Positions 43,610-54,300 of a stretch of DNA of 64,000 nucleotides are shown piece by piece. The notes under the pieces are model-generated. The model worked only from the letters and a program-made list of their open reading frames with translations, did not search any database and was not told the DNA's origin. The DNA is from Lacihabitans sp. CS3-21 (GTDB lineage: Bacteria; Bacteroidota; Bacteroidia; Cytophagales; Spirosomataceae), in the NCBI RefSeq assembly GCF_024343675.1, contig NZ_RJUD01000006.1, positions 1 to 64,000 on the forward strand. The letters are read 5' to 3'. Numbering within the stretch: the stretch's first letter is position 1; every line of letters begins with the position of its first letter. The translations under genes and the position numbers were made by a program.

Positions 43610-43680
43610 TAATTGTGGCCAACTTCCAGCATTGCTCAATGCTCAAGGTCTAATAAAACTTTTAATTTTGGCCACAATTA
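43610..43680 (-). other. Structured inverted-repeat element, possible RNA or MITE
   Basis: TAATTGTGGCCAA (43610-43622) and TTGGCCACAATTA (43668-43680) form a perfect 13-bp outer stem. Inside, AGCATTG (43628-43634) and CAATGCT (43637-43643) form a second hairpin. Together with the terminator at 43551-43583 this gives a ~130-base minus-strand unit with three stems. The rest of the 368-base gap (43684-43883) is AT-rich without features. It could be a small RNA, a 3' leader structure or a miniature inverted-repeat element. Confidence 0.45.
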
Positions 43681-43883
43681 TTTACAAATTTTAGTAAGTT
43701 TTTCAACAAATACAAAACATGTTTATCTTTTGTTATTGAAAACTAACAACGGTTAGAAAATTTACGTTTTTTATAAAAATTATAAGGGCTTTAGTTTAGT
43801 TTTTCGCTTCTAAATTGTTAATAAACATTATTAAATAAAGCTAAGTTTACTTTTAATCACAATACAATTAGCTTTTTATTTGT

Positions 43884-45179
43884 TCAATAGTTTTCATGTA
43901 GAAGGGTAATAATTTCGGAGGTTTTTTTTCGGATTTTTGATGTGGATCCAACAAAATTATTGTTCATAATGCTAAAGATTAACAGACGCCCCGATTTTGT
44001 TATTAAGTAGCCACTTTGGTTATAAACTCCGCTTAAACTTCCTGTCTTTGCAAAAACAAAAGGCACGCCAGATTTGTATGCGTTTTTAAGTGTTCCGACT
44101 TGACCGCCAACAGACATTAATGAAAATAATCTCTCTTTCGGGAATTCTTTCAACATACGGTCAAGTAGAAAAACTAGTCCTTCGGGTGTTAGTAGGTTGT
44201 ATCGTGACAAACCAGAGCCATCCACCCAATTAAATTTTTGCGGAACACCCTCAAGTAAATCGGCCTGTATGTTTTTTATAGCGTGATATGTAGAAATAGT
44301 ATCAGCGTATTTTCCACCTGCCAAAAGCAAAAGTTGCTCAGCTAGCATATTGTCAGAGACTTGCATCATCCTTCTAAAAACCGTATCCACGGGTAGTGAG
44401 TACAGCGTTTTGAATTCTTTATTTGGCATAAAAGAACCCAATGTTATTTCTTTCTTAAGGGTATCAGAAAGTAATTTTTGGAAAAGAAAAGCCGAAGTCT
44501 TAAAAGGAATGTCTTGTTCAAAATCTGGTTTTTGGTTGATTTTAGTATTGGTGTAAAATACGTTTTCTTTTATTTTTCTCTTAATTTCAGAAAAGGAGTT
44601 TTGATTATAAAATAATGAATCAGAAAATATGGGAGGATTGATAGATAGTTCATTGTTTGTTTTTTTGAACCTCACAATATTGCCATAAATAGGAAAAGAA
44701 CTCAGTTCCACTTGGTAGTAATCGTTGTAATCATCCCAAGCCCAGCCAGAGCCATAAACTTCGTTTTTGAAGTTTGCATTAGAGAATATGATAGTTTTGG
44801 CAGTTGAGTTTTTGATAAAATCATAGGTTTTGCTTTTCGGCAAATCGGGATGAAGAAAAGTTGGATCCGCAGTTCCAGATACAAATAAGCTATCGTTTTT
44901 TAATAGATATTTTAAAGCAGGAATACTATCGCCTAGGTTTTTAAGCGAAGCATAAAGACTCAATATTTTGGTGTTAGAAGCAGGCACAAAATATCGTTTT
45001 TCGTTTTTGGTAAAAATTACTTCTTTTGTTTTCGGGTCAAAAATCTTGATTCCCACGAAACTATTGCTTTCGATTTGTGTAGAATCTATCCATTTTTGAA
45101 CCAGTGATGTTTTGGGTTTTTGAGTTACACATGATATTAAGAGAAGCGAAAAAAGCGAGAATGAAATGAGGATTTTCAT
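43884..45179 (-). CDS. D-alanyl-D-alanine carboxypeptidase/endopeptidase lipoprotein (PBP4, S13 family)
   Basis: 431 residues. Lipobox LLISC (Cys17). The three penicillin-binding motifs are present: SNTK (68-71), SDN in MQVSDNMLAEQ, and KTG in FAKTGSLSGVY. It trims or cuts peptidoglycan cross-links. It is on the short side for the family, with the domain inserted between SxxK and SxN smaller than in E. coli DacB. It is divergent from the acyltransferase gene with only 59 bases between them. Confidence 0.9.
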   Translation of the reverse strand: MKILISFSLFSLLLISCVTQKPKTSLVQKWIDSTQIESNSFVGIKIFDPKTKEVIFTKNEKRYFVPASNTKILSLYASLKNLGDSIPALKYLLKNDSLFVSGTADPTFLHPDLPKSKTYDFIKNSTAKTIIFSNANFKNEVYGSGWAWDDYNDYYQVELSSFPIYGNIVRFKKTNNELSINPPIFSDSLFYNQNSFSEIKRKIKENVFYTNTKINQKPDFEQDIPFKTSAFLFQKLLSDTLKKEITLGSFMPNKEFKTLYSLPVDTVFRRMMQVSDNMLAEQLLLLAGGKYADTISTYHAIKNIQADLLEGVPQKFNWVDGSGLSRYNLLTPEGLVFLLDRMLKEFPKERLFSLMSVGGQVGTLKNAYKSGVPFVFAKTGSLSGVYNQSGYLITKSGRLLIFSIMNNNFVGSTSKIRKKTSEIITLLHENY

Positions 45180-45238
45180 GGATGCATAAATATTTTTTTT
45201 AACTTTGGTTTATCAGTTAACAATTTAACCATAGAATT

Positions 45239-46498
45239 TTGGAAAAACAAAGAGTCACATCGATAGATATTTTTAGGGGCTTCACCATGATGCTCATGAC
45301 CATAGTAAATAACCCCGGTGACTGGGGTAATGTGTATGCTCCCCTGCTACACGCAGAATGGCACGGTGCTACTCCAACAGACATGGTCTTTCCATTTTTT
45401 GTGTTTATCATGGGTACTGCAATGCCATTTTCTACGAATGAAAATTCTGGAATTGACAAAGCAAACTTTTTCAAGATTTTGACCCGTTCACTTAGGATTT
45501 TTAATTTAGGCCTAGTCCTCAATTTCTTTTCTAAAATTAGAATTGGAGAGGTAGAAGGTACACCTTTGGTAATTATAAAGCTAGTTATAAGTATTTTAGT
45601 GGCCTATACCCTTTTGGGAAATTTTAAGCCAAAAATAAAGTTGTACACCGCCATTGGTTTATTCGTACTTATGATTGGCTTGTGTTTTAGTGGAATCGAG
45701 ACTTACGCATCGGTTAGGATTCCAGGTGTCTTGCAAAGAATTGGAGTCGTGTATTTTTTTGCTGCGTTGATATTTCTTGGGTTTAATTTTCGGCAACAAC
45801 TTATAGCAGGTGCGGCTTTACTTTTTGGTTATTGGGCGGCAATGGCTTTGATTCCAATTCCTGGACAATCAACTGGAAATTATGGAATAGGTACCAATTT
45901 GGCAGCTTGGCTGGATAACACTTTACTGCCTGGGCATCTTTGGGTAACTTCTAAAACTTGGGATCCAGAGGGCATACTGAGTACTTTCCCAGCCATTGTA
46001 ACAGCTCTTTTGGGTATCTGGACTGGGAAATTACTTCAAAATAAAGGTTCTGAGGCTTTCAAATGGCTGCTTGGTGTGGGAATAGCCTTGATTGTGGTAG
46101 GTTTAATTTGGGATTTGGTTTTCCCAATAAATAAGGCCTTGTGGACGAGCTCTTATGTACTTTTTGCTGGAGGATGGGCCATGGTTGTTTTGTCAATTGT
46201 TGATATAATTTTCAAATCCGGTAGACCGAAAGCTGTTACTAAATTCCTAATAATGTGGGGTGTAAATCCTATGATTGTATTCTATGGGTCGGGAATAATT
46301 CCAAGGGCATTGAATGCGATCAAAATACTGGATGGGGAGGAAAGCTTGGCTTTATTGGATTATTTTTATGAAAAGGGTTTAGTGCCTATGTTTGCGAATC
46401 CTATGAAATCCTCTTTGGCGTATGCCATCAGTTATGTCGCTTTCTGGAGTGTGATTTTGTATTTTTTGGATAGGAGGAAGTTGGTGTTTAAAGTGTAA
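45239..46498 (+). CDS. Heparan-alpha-glucosaminide acetyltransferase-like membrane acyltransferase (DUF5009 type)
   Basis: 419 residues, about ten to eleven membrane helices. The start is TTG at 45239: there is no in-frame ATG upstream, and TTG is the right distance from IDIFRGFTMMLMTIVNNPG, the conserved beginning of the family. EWHGATPTDMVFPFFVFIMG contains the His believed to carry the acetyl group across the membrane in the human enzyme. The family probably acetylates sugars outside the inner membrane using cytoplasmic acetyl-CoA. The PUL starts 900 bases downstream, which might be chance. Confidence 0.85.
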   Translation: MEKQRVTSIDIFRGFTMMLMTIVNNPGDWGNVYAPLLHAEWHGATPTDMVFPFFVFIMGTAMPFSTNENSGIDKANFFKILTRSLRIFNLGLVLNFFSKIRIGEVEGTPLVIIKLVISILVAYTLLGNFKPKIKLYTAIGLFVLMIGLCFSGIETYASVRIPGVLQRIGVVYFFAALIFLGFNFRQQLIAGAALLFGYWAAMALIPIPGQSTGNYGIGTNLAAWLDNTLLPGHLWVTSKTWDPEGILSTFPAIVTALLGIWTGKLLQNKGSEAFKWLLGVGIALIVVGLIWDLVFPINKALWTSSYVLFAGGWAMVVLSIVDIIFKSGRPKAVTKFLIMWGVNPMIVFYGSGIIPRALNAIKILDGEESLALLDYFYEKGLVPMFANPMKSSLAYAISYVAFWSVILYFLDRRKLVFKV

Positions 46499-46499
46499 C

Positions 46500-47378
46500 A
46501 CAATTTTCCTAAATTGTACAATTGAGATATTAAGAATCAAAAGAGAGCGGTTTTTATAAAATATGGCGAACGTAAAATGTGATTTTACTTGCCATTGCAA
46601 TAAAAAAACGGTCTTCTTATAATTTATGAAAATTGTTTTAGAGCATAATTTTCTTAAATTTTTCTTGCAAATAAGTCCATTTCCAGTCAAATGGGTGTTT
46701 GCATAAGCCCGCTTTTACAGGGTTATTTAGGACGTAAAGTATAATTCTGAATTGCTCTTCATCATTTCTTATAAGTCTATCATAACTTTCATGTTGCCAA
46801 AAATCTCCTTTCCGATTTAAAATAGCATTGCATTTTTTTGCTGAGAATTGTTTTATTGAATGCATGATGTCTTCCAAATATTTGGGCGTATCTGTTTCAG
46901 TTTTATTGAGTAATCTAAAAACTAAATGGACGTGATTGGACATTAAGCAATAACAGATTAGATCTATTTTTTTACCATCCCAAAAATTTATAGAATCAAC
47001 CACGATTTGAGCTAATTCGCCATTTATTTTACAATGGCTGTCATTTCTACGGGCATCAAGATATTTATCTCTTTCTAAGAAATTACGTTTGTGCAACTTA
47101 TCGAGGTCTTCTTTGACATTTTCGGAGTTTTCTAAAATGGCCTTTTTTTGCAACTCAAACTCTAGTTTCCATTTATCAAGAATTCTTTTAGGAATCGCAT
47201 TTGCGAGGTTATAAGTGACGAAAAAAGTTGCTCCAAGCGGTTGTAAATGTGGTAAATTGCGTTTGTGAAAGACTTTTTTGAATTCGTGTGAGTTCATCAG
47301 TTTTCCTAAATTAAAATGTACTGAAGAATTAGATATGTATATGTTTTTTCGATTCTTTAAACAATTTAGGAAAATTGT
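46500..47378. mobile_element. REPtron: RAYT gene with REP-like inverted repeats
   Basis: ACAATTTTCCTAAATTGT at 46500-46517 and its exact reverse complement at 47361-47378 flank the RAYT gene. Each is itself a hairpin (ACAATTT/AAATTGT, 4-base loop). Further copies of the same unit lie inside: 46621-46636 (inverse, one mismatch), 46647-46660 (one mismatch in the core) and 47301-47312 (core). Inverse-oriented pairs therefore stand on both sides of the gene, the known arrangement of REP sequences around RAYTs. Confidence 0.75.
46638..47297 (-). CDS. REP-associated tyrosine transposase (RAYT, Y1/HUH family)
   Basis: 219 residues. The HUH motif NHVHLVFRL and, downstream, the tyrosine in GDFWQHESYDRLIRNDEEQFRIILYVLNNPVKAGL mark it as a Y1 transposase of the RAYT group, related to IS200/IS605 enzymes. 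RAYTs nick single-stranded DNA at REP hairpins and are thought to spread them; most are no longer mobile themselves. The frame is intact. Short copies of the REP unit overlap both ends of the gene. Confidence 0.9.
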   Translation of the reverse strand: MNSHEFKKVFHKRNLPHLQPLGATFFVTYNLANAIPKRILDKWKLEFELQKKAILENSENVKEDLDKLHKRNFLERDKYLDARRNDSHCKINGELAQIVVDSINFWDGKKIDLICYCLMSNHVHLVFRLLNKTETDTPKYLEDIMHSIKQFSAKKCNAILNRKGDFWQHESYDRLIRNDEEQFRIILYVLNNPVKAGLCKHPFDWKWTYLQEKFKKIML

Positions 47379-47395
47379 TTTACCTTTTGTTCCAC

Positions 47396-49540
47396 CTATT
47401 CAATAACAAACCAATTATTGCCATTTGCAGGAATAGTCACCGTTAACTCAATTTCGAAATTTCTATTCAAAGTTAAAGTTTTTGAAACACCATCTTTTTC
47501 TTTCACAATAGCTTTAGATTCAAGGCCCGTGTAATAGAGGGGTATTATTATCTTTCTGGTTATGGGCTCAGCTGTAGGATTGAACACCATCAAGAAGCCC
47601 TTTTGTTTTGAGGAAGGATTAACATGTAGAAAACCGTCCCAATCTCTGCCATCGGCTCGGCGGAGGTGAATGAGGTCCGAGTTCAAGATTTCTCTATATT
47701 TTTTATACCAATTGATGGTTTCGGCTACGGTTTTTCTGGTTTTCTCAGTATCGAAAAGTCTTGGACCTCTGTAACAGGCCTGCACGCCTGCTCCATAATA
47801 TTGCATCATAAGTTGTTTATAGTCTTCCAGATGTTCTTCTAGTGGCTCTAAAACTGCTTCTGGGCCACCACCTTGATAACGAGTAAGTGGAACAAATCCC
47901 CAACTCATGGCAGCGGTTTTTTCGATGGTACCGTCATGAATGTTTTGGCGGTTTAAGATGCGTTGTTGCTCACGGCTGAGTGAGAAGTTCACCTCTCGGT
48001 AACCCAAGGCTATTTTGTGTGTGCCATCCAAAAAATACCAGTCAGGAGCATTGATATAAACCCCATGTTCGTTAAGCCAGCGATACAAATCTTTCTGAAT
48101 CTCCATTTGTTTCCATTGGCTGTCTTCCAAATCTCTGTGACCAGGATGTACACTTGACGCACAAACATCACCTGGGTATGGACCGTCGTTTTCCCAAATG
48201 TCGAAACCTGTTTTTTCAAAGAAATTCTTTATTTTTTGACTGTAATCCAGTCCCCATTGACTTCCAAAACATGGAGCGTTTCCAAAAAACGCTCCTCCTG
48301 GCTTACCCGTAATGGGTGAAATGACGTCGTGCTCATCTGAGATTCTTCTTGAGCTAAACAAAGAATAACCACCCAATAGTATGCCTTTGGCATGGGCAAA
48401 ATCTGCAAGCATTTTCCAACGATTGATATTTTCTGGGGAGTTATTTTCCATATTAAGGTGGCTGCCAAAACTTAAAATTACTGCTTCATATCCCGTGGCT
48501 TGGCATTGGTCTATGGCTGTTTTTACTTCTTCATCGTTTTTACTTACCAAGTGCATAAATATCGGATTTTGCAAGGTCCAAGGTGCGACAGTCTTATACA
48601 TTTTCTTAATCATCAGTCCTCGTCGTTGCCGGTCGTAGCTGTCCATGAGTAGTTCATGTGTTCTTACAGATTGGAAGGTTTCGCTAGGTTTCAAATCTAT
48701 TCCAGGGGCTTTTTCGGGGTAAATTTCTAACAGACAAGGTGTTTGGTAATTATAGTTTACTTGTGAAGTGTAAATGGAGTCGACTTTCCAGTGGGTGGTT
48801 TGGTCGCTGATGTCATACCGCATGGCATTGTTGAATGCATAATTGGTTTCTATATAAATGCCATGTTGTTTTTTCATTTCTTCGGGTTTGCCTACCACTG
48901 CACTTTCTTCTTCTACCAAACCCAAGATTTCGTTTACTACTCTATCTATTCTAAATGCTTTTTTGCCAACATTTTTAATTTGTAAAGACTTTACTATCAA
49001 AGGAATGCCATCGTAAATTTCGTATTGTATGGCCACTTCTAGCCCCTCTAAAAGTGCAACTTGCGTAACAAAATTCAGCACCAATGTTTGGCCACTAGGG
49101 TTCTGAATATTATTTGGCCAAGATTTTGCTTTCCAGTTTATTCTAGGTTTTATTTCACTGACTTCATAGTTTTTAAAAATAAAATCAGATTTGCCTTTCT
49201 TTAGTTTTTGTATCCAATCGGTTTGCAAATACGCCTGTTCTGTCTGACCAAGCAAGCCCCCAATATTGTATTCCGTTCCATCTATTTTTATTCTGGCCTC
49301 AGGTTTTATGGCCCTAAGCAGCTGTTGGTTGTTCGTTAAATTGACATAATCAAAACAGGCTAGATTCTGTCCAATTACAAATTGTCTTTTTAAGAGACCA
49401 TTATTGAGTTCAATTTTATTTTGCTCTACTTTTATTTGAGCTTTTTGGCTGATAGGATTAATTAGCCAGTCTTGTGCATTGGCAAATTTGTTGTAGAAAA
49501 GTAAAATTATAGTAAAAACAAATGTAGAAACCGTTTTCAT
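47396..49540 (-). CDS. Secreted GH36-like (alpha-galactosidase superfamily) glycoside hydrolase
   Basis: 714 residues with a signal peptide ending at ANAQ. An N-terminal beta-sandwich of about 300 residues (LNNGLLKRQFVIGQNLACFDYVNL...) precedes a TIM-barrel-like part (YEAVILSFGSHLNMENNSPENINRWKMLADFAHAKGILLGGYSLFSS) with GFDIWENDGPYPGDVC, in which Asp would be the nucleophile as in GH36/GH31. C-terminal beta domain at the end. The exact family and substrate are uncertain; an alpha-galactosidase or related exo-enzyme is likely. It lies 197 bases after susD on the same strand, behind a strong terminator. Confidence 0.7.
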   Translation of the reverse strand: MKTVSTFVFTIILLFYNKFANAQDWLINPISQKAQIKVEQNKIELNNGLLKRQFVIGQNLACFDYVNLTNNQQLLRAIKPEARIKIDGTEYNIGGLLGQTEQAYLQTDWIQKLKKGKSDFIFKNYEVSEIKPRINWKAKSWPNNIQNPSGQTLVLNFVTQVALLEGLEVAIQYEIYDGIPLIVKSLQIKNVGKKAFRIDRVVNEILGLVEEESAVVGKPEEMKKQHGIYIETNYAFNNAMRYDISDQTTHWKVDSIYTSQVNYNYQTPCLLEIYPEKAPGIDLKPSETFQSVRTHELLMDSYDRQRRGLMIKKMYKTVAPWTLQNPIFMHLVSKNDEEVKTAIDQCQATGYEAVILSFGSHLNMENNSPENINRWKMLADFAHAKGILLGGYSLFSSRRISDEHDVISPITGKPGGAFFGNAPCFGSQWGLDYSQKIKNFFEKTGFDIWENDGPYPGDVCASSVHPGHRDLEDSQWKQMEIQKDLYRWLNEHGVYINAPDWYFLDGTHKIALGYREVNFSLSREQQRILNRQNIHDGTIEKTAAMSWGFVPLTRYQGGGPEAVLEPLEEHLEDYKQLMMQYYGAGVQACYRGPRLFDTEKTRKTVAETINWYKKYREILNSDLIHLRRADGRDWDGFLHVNPSSKQKGFLMVFNPTAEPITRKIIIPLYYTGLESKAIVKEKDGVSKTLTLNRNFEIELTVTIPANGNNWFVIE

Positions 49541-49678
49541 TCCTTGTCTTATTTAATGGGTTGAATATGCCTAATGGACCGTTTTTTTAATTAGTTAAAC
49601 TGTACTTGGGTTTTTTTTTCAAGAATAAATATACATTTTTTTTCTTGATGTGGAGGCATAAAATTAAGATAGGCTTTC

Positions 49679-49713
49679 AAAAAAAAGAAACGGGGCTAAA
49701 ATAGCCCCGTCTC
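49679..49713 (-). terminator. Strong terminator between susD and the GH36-like gene
   Basis: A perfect 9-bp GC-rich stem (ACGGGGCTA, 49690-49698, with TAGCCCCGT, 49702-49710) is followed on the minus strand by a T-rich run to 49679. It ends the susCD transcript; the hydrolase gene needs read-through or its own promoter. Confidence 0.88.
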
Positions 49714-49737
49714 TAAAAAGTGTATATTCTATGAAGA

Positions 49738-51342
49738 TTATTTATCCCACCAAACTCTTCCAGTGAAGGTATCGCCACCAGATAGTTTTGCAACTGCTGC
49801 ACGATAGTTTGCTTCATTGTAAGAAGCTTCATTTAGTATGTAAGGTACTCTTCTTGGAATCTGACCATTTGAGAATCCATTTGGATAAACTACAGGGGTC
49901 AAAGCTGGATAACCAGATCTTCTCCAGTTGTTCCAGTTTTCAATGAAGTTGAAAGTAGTACCAGTTGCTACCCAAATTTGCTCGTTGATTTGTTTCAACG
50001 AAGCCTCTACAGATGCTGTAGAAAGCGGATTAGCAGCCAAGAATGCATCAGACTTGCTCAATGCATCTGCTATAGCAGCATCAGAACCCGCCGAAGAATT
50101 GAACTGTGCTAAAGAAGCTATTGCAGCTTTCACACCATTTTTGTAGTGGTCAGCAGCTGTAGCAGCTCCAACTGAAAAACCTCTAACTTTCGCTTCAGCA
50201 AGCAACAATTCGGTTTCGGCGTATGTCAAAACAAAGTTGACACCACTTCTGCTCAAGAAAACTGATGTTCTTGGTCTTGAATATTTACCCACTTTAGCTA
50301 CATCAGTACCAGTACCAGAAGCACCTGGATACTGAGGATGCTTAGCAATGTCTGTAGCACCGCCATTTAAATCATAACCGTTTGGAAGACCTATTTGTAT
50401 GGCCTCTGCGTTATCGCCAGCTAGCTCTTGGTTCGAGTTGTTTGCAAGGCCTGGTTGTGAAACTTCGGCTATCGCACTGATTCTTGGGTCTTTTGTGTTT
50501 TTTAAGTAATCCATGAAAGTTTTGCTCCATCTTACTTCTCTGTAATCGTCACCTACTCTCAATGCTCCCGTTGTATTGTTGCTTTGTGAGCTTGCATCGG
50601 TCAGTACTTTGGCGTTATCGTCAGCACTCGTGAAAACTCCACCCGCAACTGCTTTTTCAGACCAAGCTTTAGCGGCAGCCGCATCAACTTTTACCAATCT
50701 CATGGCCATTCTTAGCATCAAAGAGTTACCAAATTTTTTCCACTTGTTTACATCTCCTTTAAACATGAGGTCATTCGTTGGGCCAGCTTTTGATGTACTC
50801 AATGCAGCGATTGCTTTTTCAAGTTCAGCTAACAATCCTGGATATATGGTCGATTGGTCGTCATATTTAGGAAGTGTTATGCCTTCTTTTGCTTTAAGAG
50901 CTTCTGTGTAAGGCACATCACCATAAGTATCAGTGATTCTGGCAATACACAATACTTTCATTATGGTACCAATGTTGTAAAGGTTCGAAAGCTCTGCATT
51001 GTCTTTGGTAAGATTTTGCATTTCATAAACCTTAGTAGCAGCACGATAGGTCTCTTCAAAAACACGGCCTTTGTAAGCATCAAAGCTTCCAGAAGCTACA
51101 TATTTGTCGCCATTTCCATAATAAGAGAAAGTGGAAGCCAATACTTGCGACCACATACTTTGGAAAAGTAATTGTGAATAACCTGTGTTGCTGTAGTCAT
51201 ACTGCGACTGTGCCAAAAGATAATTTGGGTTAAAAACCGCCGCACTCGTGTTGTTCGGGTCTGTGTTGATTTCCTCAAAGTTGTCCGTACACGAAAGTGT
51301 AAAAACTGAAATCAATAAGAATATATATTTGAATTTTTTCAT
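49738..51342 (-). CDS. SusD/RagB-family glycan-binding lipoprotein (SusD-like_2 type)
   Basis: 534 residues. Signal sequence with lipobox TLSC (Cys18), then DNFEEINTDPNNTSAAVFNPNYLLAQ, the typical start of the SusD-like_2 subgroup. TPR-like helices (YAETELLLAEAKVRG, LMLRMAMRLV) follow. It sits on the outer membrane surface and closes over the SusC pore to catch oligosaccharides or peptides. It lies 14 bases after susC. SusD-like_2 proteins often pair with peptide or non-starch glycan systems. Confidence 0.93.
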   Translation of the reverse strand: MKKFKYIFLLISVFTLSCTDNFEEINTDPNNTSAAVFNPNYLLAQSQYDYSNTGYSQLLFQSMWSQVLASTFSYYGNGDKYVASGSFDAYKGRVFEETYRAATKVYEMQNLTKDNAELSNLYNIGTIMKVLCIARITDTYGDVPYTEALKAKEGITLPKYDDQSTIYPGLLAELEKAIAALSTSKAGPTNDLMFKGDVNKWKKFGNSLMLRMAMRLVKVDAAAAKAWSEKAVAGGVFTSADDNAKVLTDASSQSNNTTGALRVGDDYREVRWSKTFMDYLKNTKDPRISAIAEVSQPGLANNSNQELAGDNAEAIQIGLPNGYDLNGGATDIAKHPQYPGASGTGTDVAKVGKYSRPRTSVFLSRSGVNFVLTYAETELLLAEAKVRGFSVGAATAADHYKNGVKAAIASLAQFNSSAGSDAAIADALSKSDAFLAANPLSTASVEASLKQINEQIWVATGTTFNFIENWNNWRRSGYPALTPVVYPNGFSNGQIPRRVPYILNEASYNEANYRAAVAKLSGGDTFTGRVWWDK

Positions 51343-51356
51343 CTTTCTTTTACGAT

Positions 51357-54300
51357 TTAGAATTTAACATTTAGGTTTAATCCATAAGTTCTAGTAGATG
51401 GCAAACTGTTACCTTCTATACCAGCATAGTTTATTAGAGACGAGAATCCAGCTTCAGGATCTATGTTGTCCGACTTTTTGAACAAAGTCAATAGGTTACG
51501 ACCAACAATAGATATTTCGGCTGATTTAATAGGAAGACGTCCGAATACACTTGGTTTGATAGAATATCCTAACGTTACTTGTCTTAGTTTAATAAAATCT
51601 CCATCTAATACATTCAATGCTGAAATTCTTCTTGCCAAGTTTTGGTAGTATGTTTGAGCTGGAACACTTTTAGTATTGGCTTGACCGTCAGCCGTTACAC
51701 CGTCCACTTTTACACCTGTTTCACGTCCTTCCAAAGTGATTTGGTTCAAACCTCTGAAAGTCGTGTAATAATTTGTCGCTGACAAGATTTTGTTTCCAAA
51801 TCTGTAGTCAATCAAGAACGATAAGTTGAAGTTTTTGTAGCTCACTTCGTTGTTCAAGCCACCATATACTTTAGGTAATACAGATCCCATTGCAGTTCTA
51901 GTTCCGTTTTGTACCGGAATTCCAGATGCATCTACCACTATTTTACCGTTAAGGTAAGTGTAGTCATTGGCCATTACTTGTGGGCCAGGCATTCCTTTGA
52001 TAATTGCAATGTTTGCATTCAAAGGACGGTAAGTACCCATTCCTAATTGCTGATTCTCTGAACCTGATCCATTGATTTCAAGGATTTTATTCTTGATGTT
52101 TGTAAAGTTTAATGAACTCGTCCATTTCAAATCTTTGGTTTCTACCAAAACGCCAGTCAACAATACTTCAAGACCTGAGTTTTGAGTTGAACCAGTACCA
52201 ATCAATTGAGAAGAATAACCTGTAGCTTCTGACAATGAGCCATTTATGATTTCATTGTTGGTTTTTCTGTTGAAATACGCTAAGTCAATACCCAATCTGT
52301 TTTTGTAAAACTTAAGTTCAGTACCTACTTCAAACTCAGTAAGTGTAAATGGCTTCAAGAATAAGTTTGGAAGACTACCTCCAAATGAACCAGTAGTGAT
52401 TCCTTGAATTGCCGAACCAACACTGTAGTATTGTGAAGTTGAGTATGGGCTCAAAGGCTCACCACTAACCACTGCGTAAGACGCTCTTAGTTTTCCATAA
52501 GTCAATTTGTCCATTTTCAAAGCTTCTGTGAAATCATAGCTCAAAGAGAACGATGGCGTAAATATACCTTGGTTGCTTGTAGGCAATGTAGAGAAGGCAT
52601 CATAACGACCAGTAGTCGAAAGAATCAACATGTTTTTGTAGTTGAAATCTAACGAGTAATAGCCTGAGTTCGCTTGTTTCTTAGCATACGAATAGTCTCT
52701 GTTGAAATTCAAAACGTTAAAAGGACTATAGAAAAAAGGAATCACGAAAGGACCACCGCCTATTTTCACTCTGTCGTATTCGTTTTTACGAATAGTTCCT
52801 CCGGCTAGTGCGTCAATACCGAAATCATCATTGATTTTGAATGTTCCGCCCAATATCGCATCAGCATTCATTTCTATAGTTGTTGATTTCGCCAAATCGT
52901 CTAGACCTCCAGCGTTACCGCCTGAATAAGCTGTACCAGTTGGCGTTATTTTAAATAATCCGTCATTGATATAGTCATAACCCAATCTTACCAAACCGTA
53001 AATATTTTTTGTAATGTCATACTTACCTTGTATTGCTGATATCATCCTTTTTCTTTTCACGTCGTTTTCATAACGATTAACCACAAACCAAGGGTTGGTT
53101 ACATAGATATCGTCGTTATATTGAATTTCGTTTCCAGTAGGAAGAGCTGCATTGTAACCAGGTTGCAAGGCCATCTCGCTTACGTTTGTAGCCAAGAAGT
53201 TAATATTGTTGGCGTTCATAGGGCCATCGCTCAATTGTGGTTTGTTGTTGTTGAAGTCATCCACAAAGTTAGCCATCAAATCAATGGTCAGTTTTTTGCC
53301 AAATTTCTGATTTCCGGTGAAGTTAGCGGTTCTTCTTGTCAAACCGCTGTTTCTAAGAATAGAGTTGTTGTTCAAGTTGGCCAATGAAAGTCTGAAGCTA
53401 CCAGTTTCAGTTCCGCTAGAAAGCGAAATAGAGTTTGTGATAGAACTACCTGTACGGTAGAAGTTTTTCATGTTGTCTTTTACGGCGGAGTAAGGATAGC
53501 TTTTGCCATCAAACTGAATGGTAGATTTTCCATCCAATTTCTCACCCCAGCTCAACATACCGCTATTCAAAGCACTGGTTACGTTGTCAGGTCTTTTTCC
53601 GTTAAGTCCTTGACCGTATTCGTACTGATAGTCTGTAAAATTGATGGCTTGCTCAGCTACAGTGTTTAGATTGTAGTCAATGGCCATTTTGCCTTTTTTA
53701 CCTGATTTGGTAGTAATCAAGATCACACCGTTGGCAGCACGAGCACCATAAAGTGCCGAAGCCGAGGCTCCCTTTAGTACTGACATATTTTCGATGTCAT
53801 CAGGGTTAAGGTTTGAGATACCATCACCGTTGTCTGATCCACCCCACTCACCCGAGCTACCTCTTTGGGTGTTGTCGATAGGCACACCGTTAAGAACAAT
53901 AAGAGGAGAACTAGCACCGAAACTGGCCATACCTCTCAACAAGATTCTTGCTGATGAGCCTGAACCACCGTTTGTTCCGGATATGTTCAAACCAGCTACT
54001 CTTCCGGCCATTGAATAAGCCACGTTAGTTTCTCTGGCTTTGATCATTTGGTCGCCGCTTACAGTAGTTACGGCATAACCCACTTTTCTGGCTTCTTTAG
54101 AAATACCAAGAGCAGTTACCACCACTTCGTTTAAGATACTTGCATCTGGTTTGAGACTAATGTTAACTGTAGATGCATTGCCGATAACCACGTTTGTGGC
54201 AGCAAAACCAATGTAACTAAAAATAACAGTGCTTCCTTTGGCAGCTGAAATACTGTAATCTCCGTTGCTGTCTGTAATGGTTCCTTTTGTTGTGCCTTTT

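Noticed and set aside
43451-43639. 62-residue frame overlapping the Crp-like gene start and the terminator
   Set aside because: It runs through a hairpin terminator and the start of a real gene.
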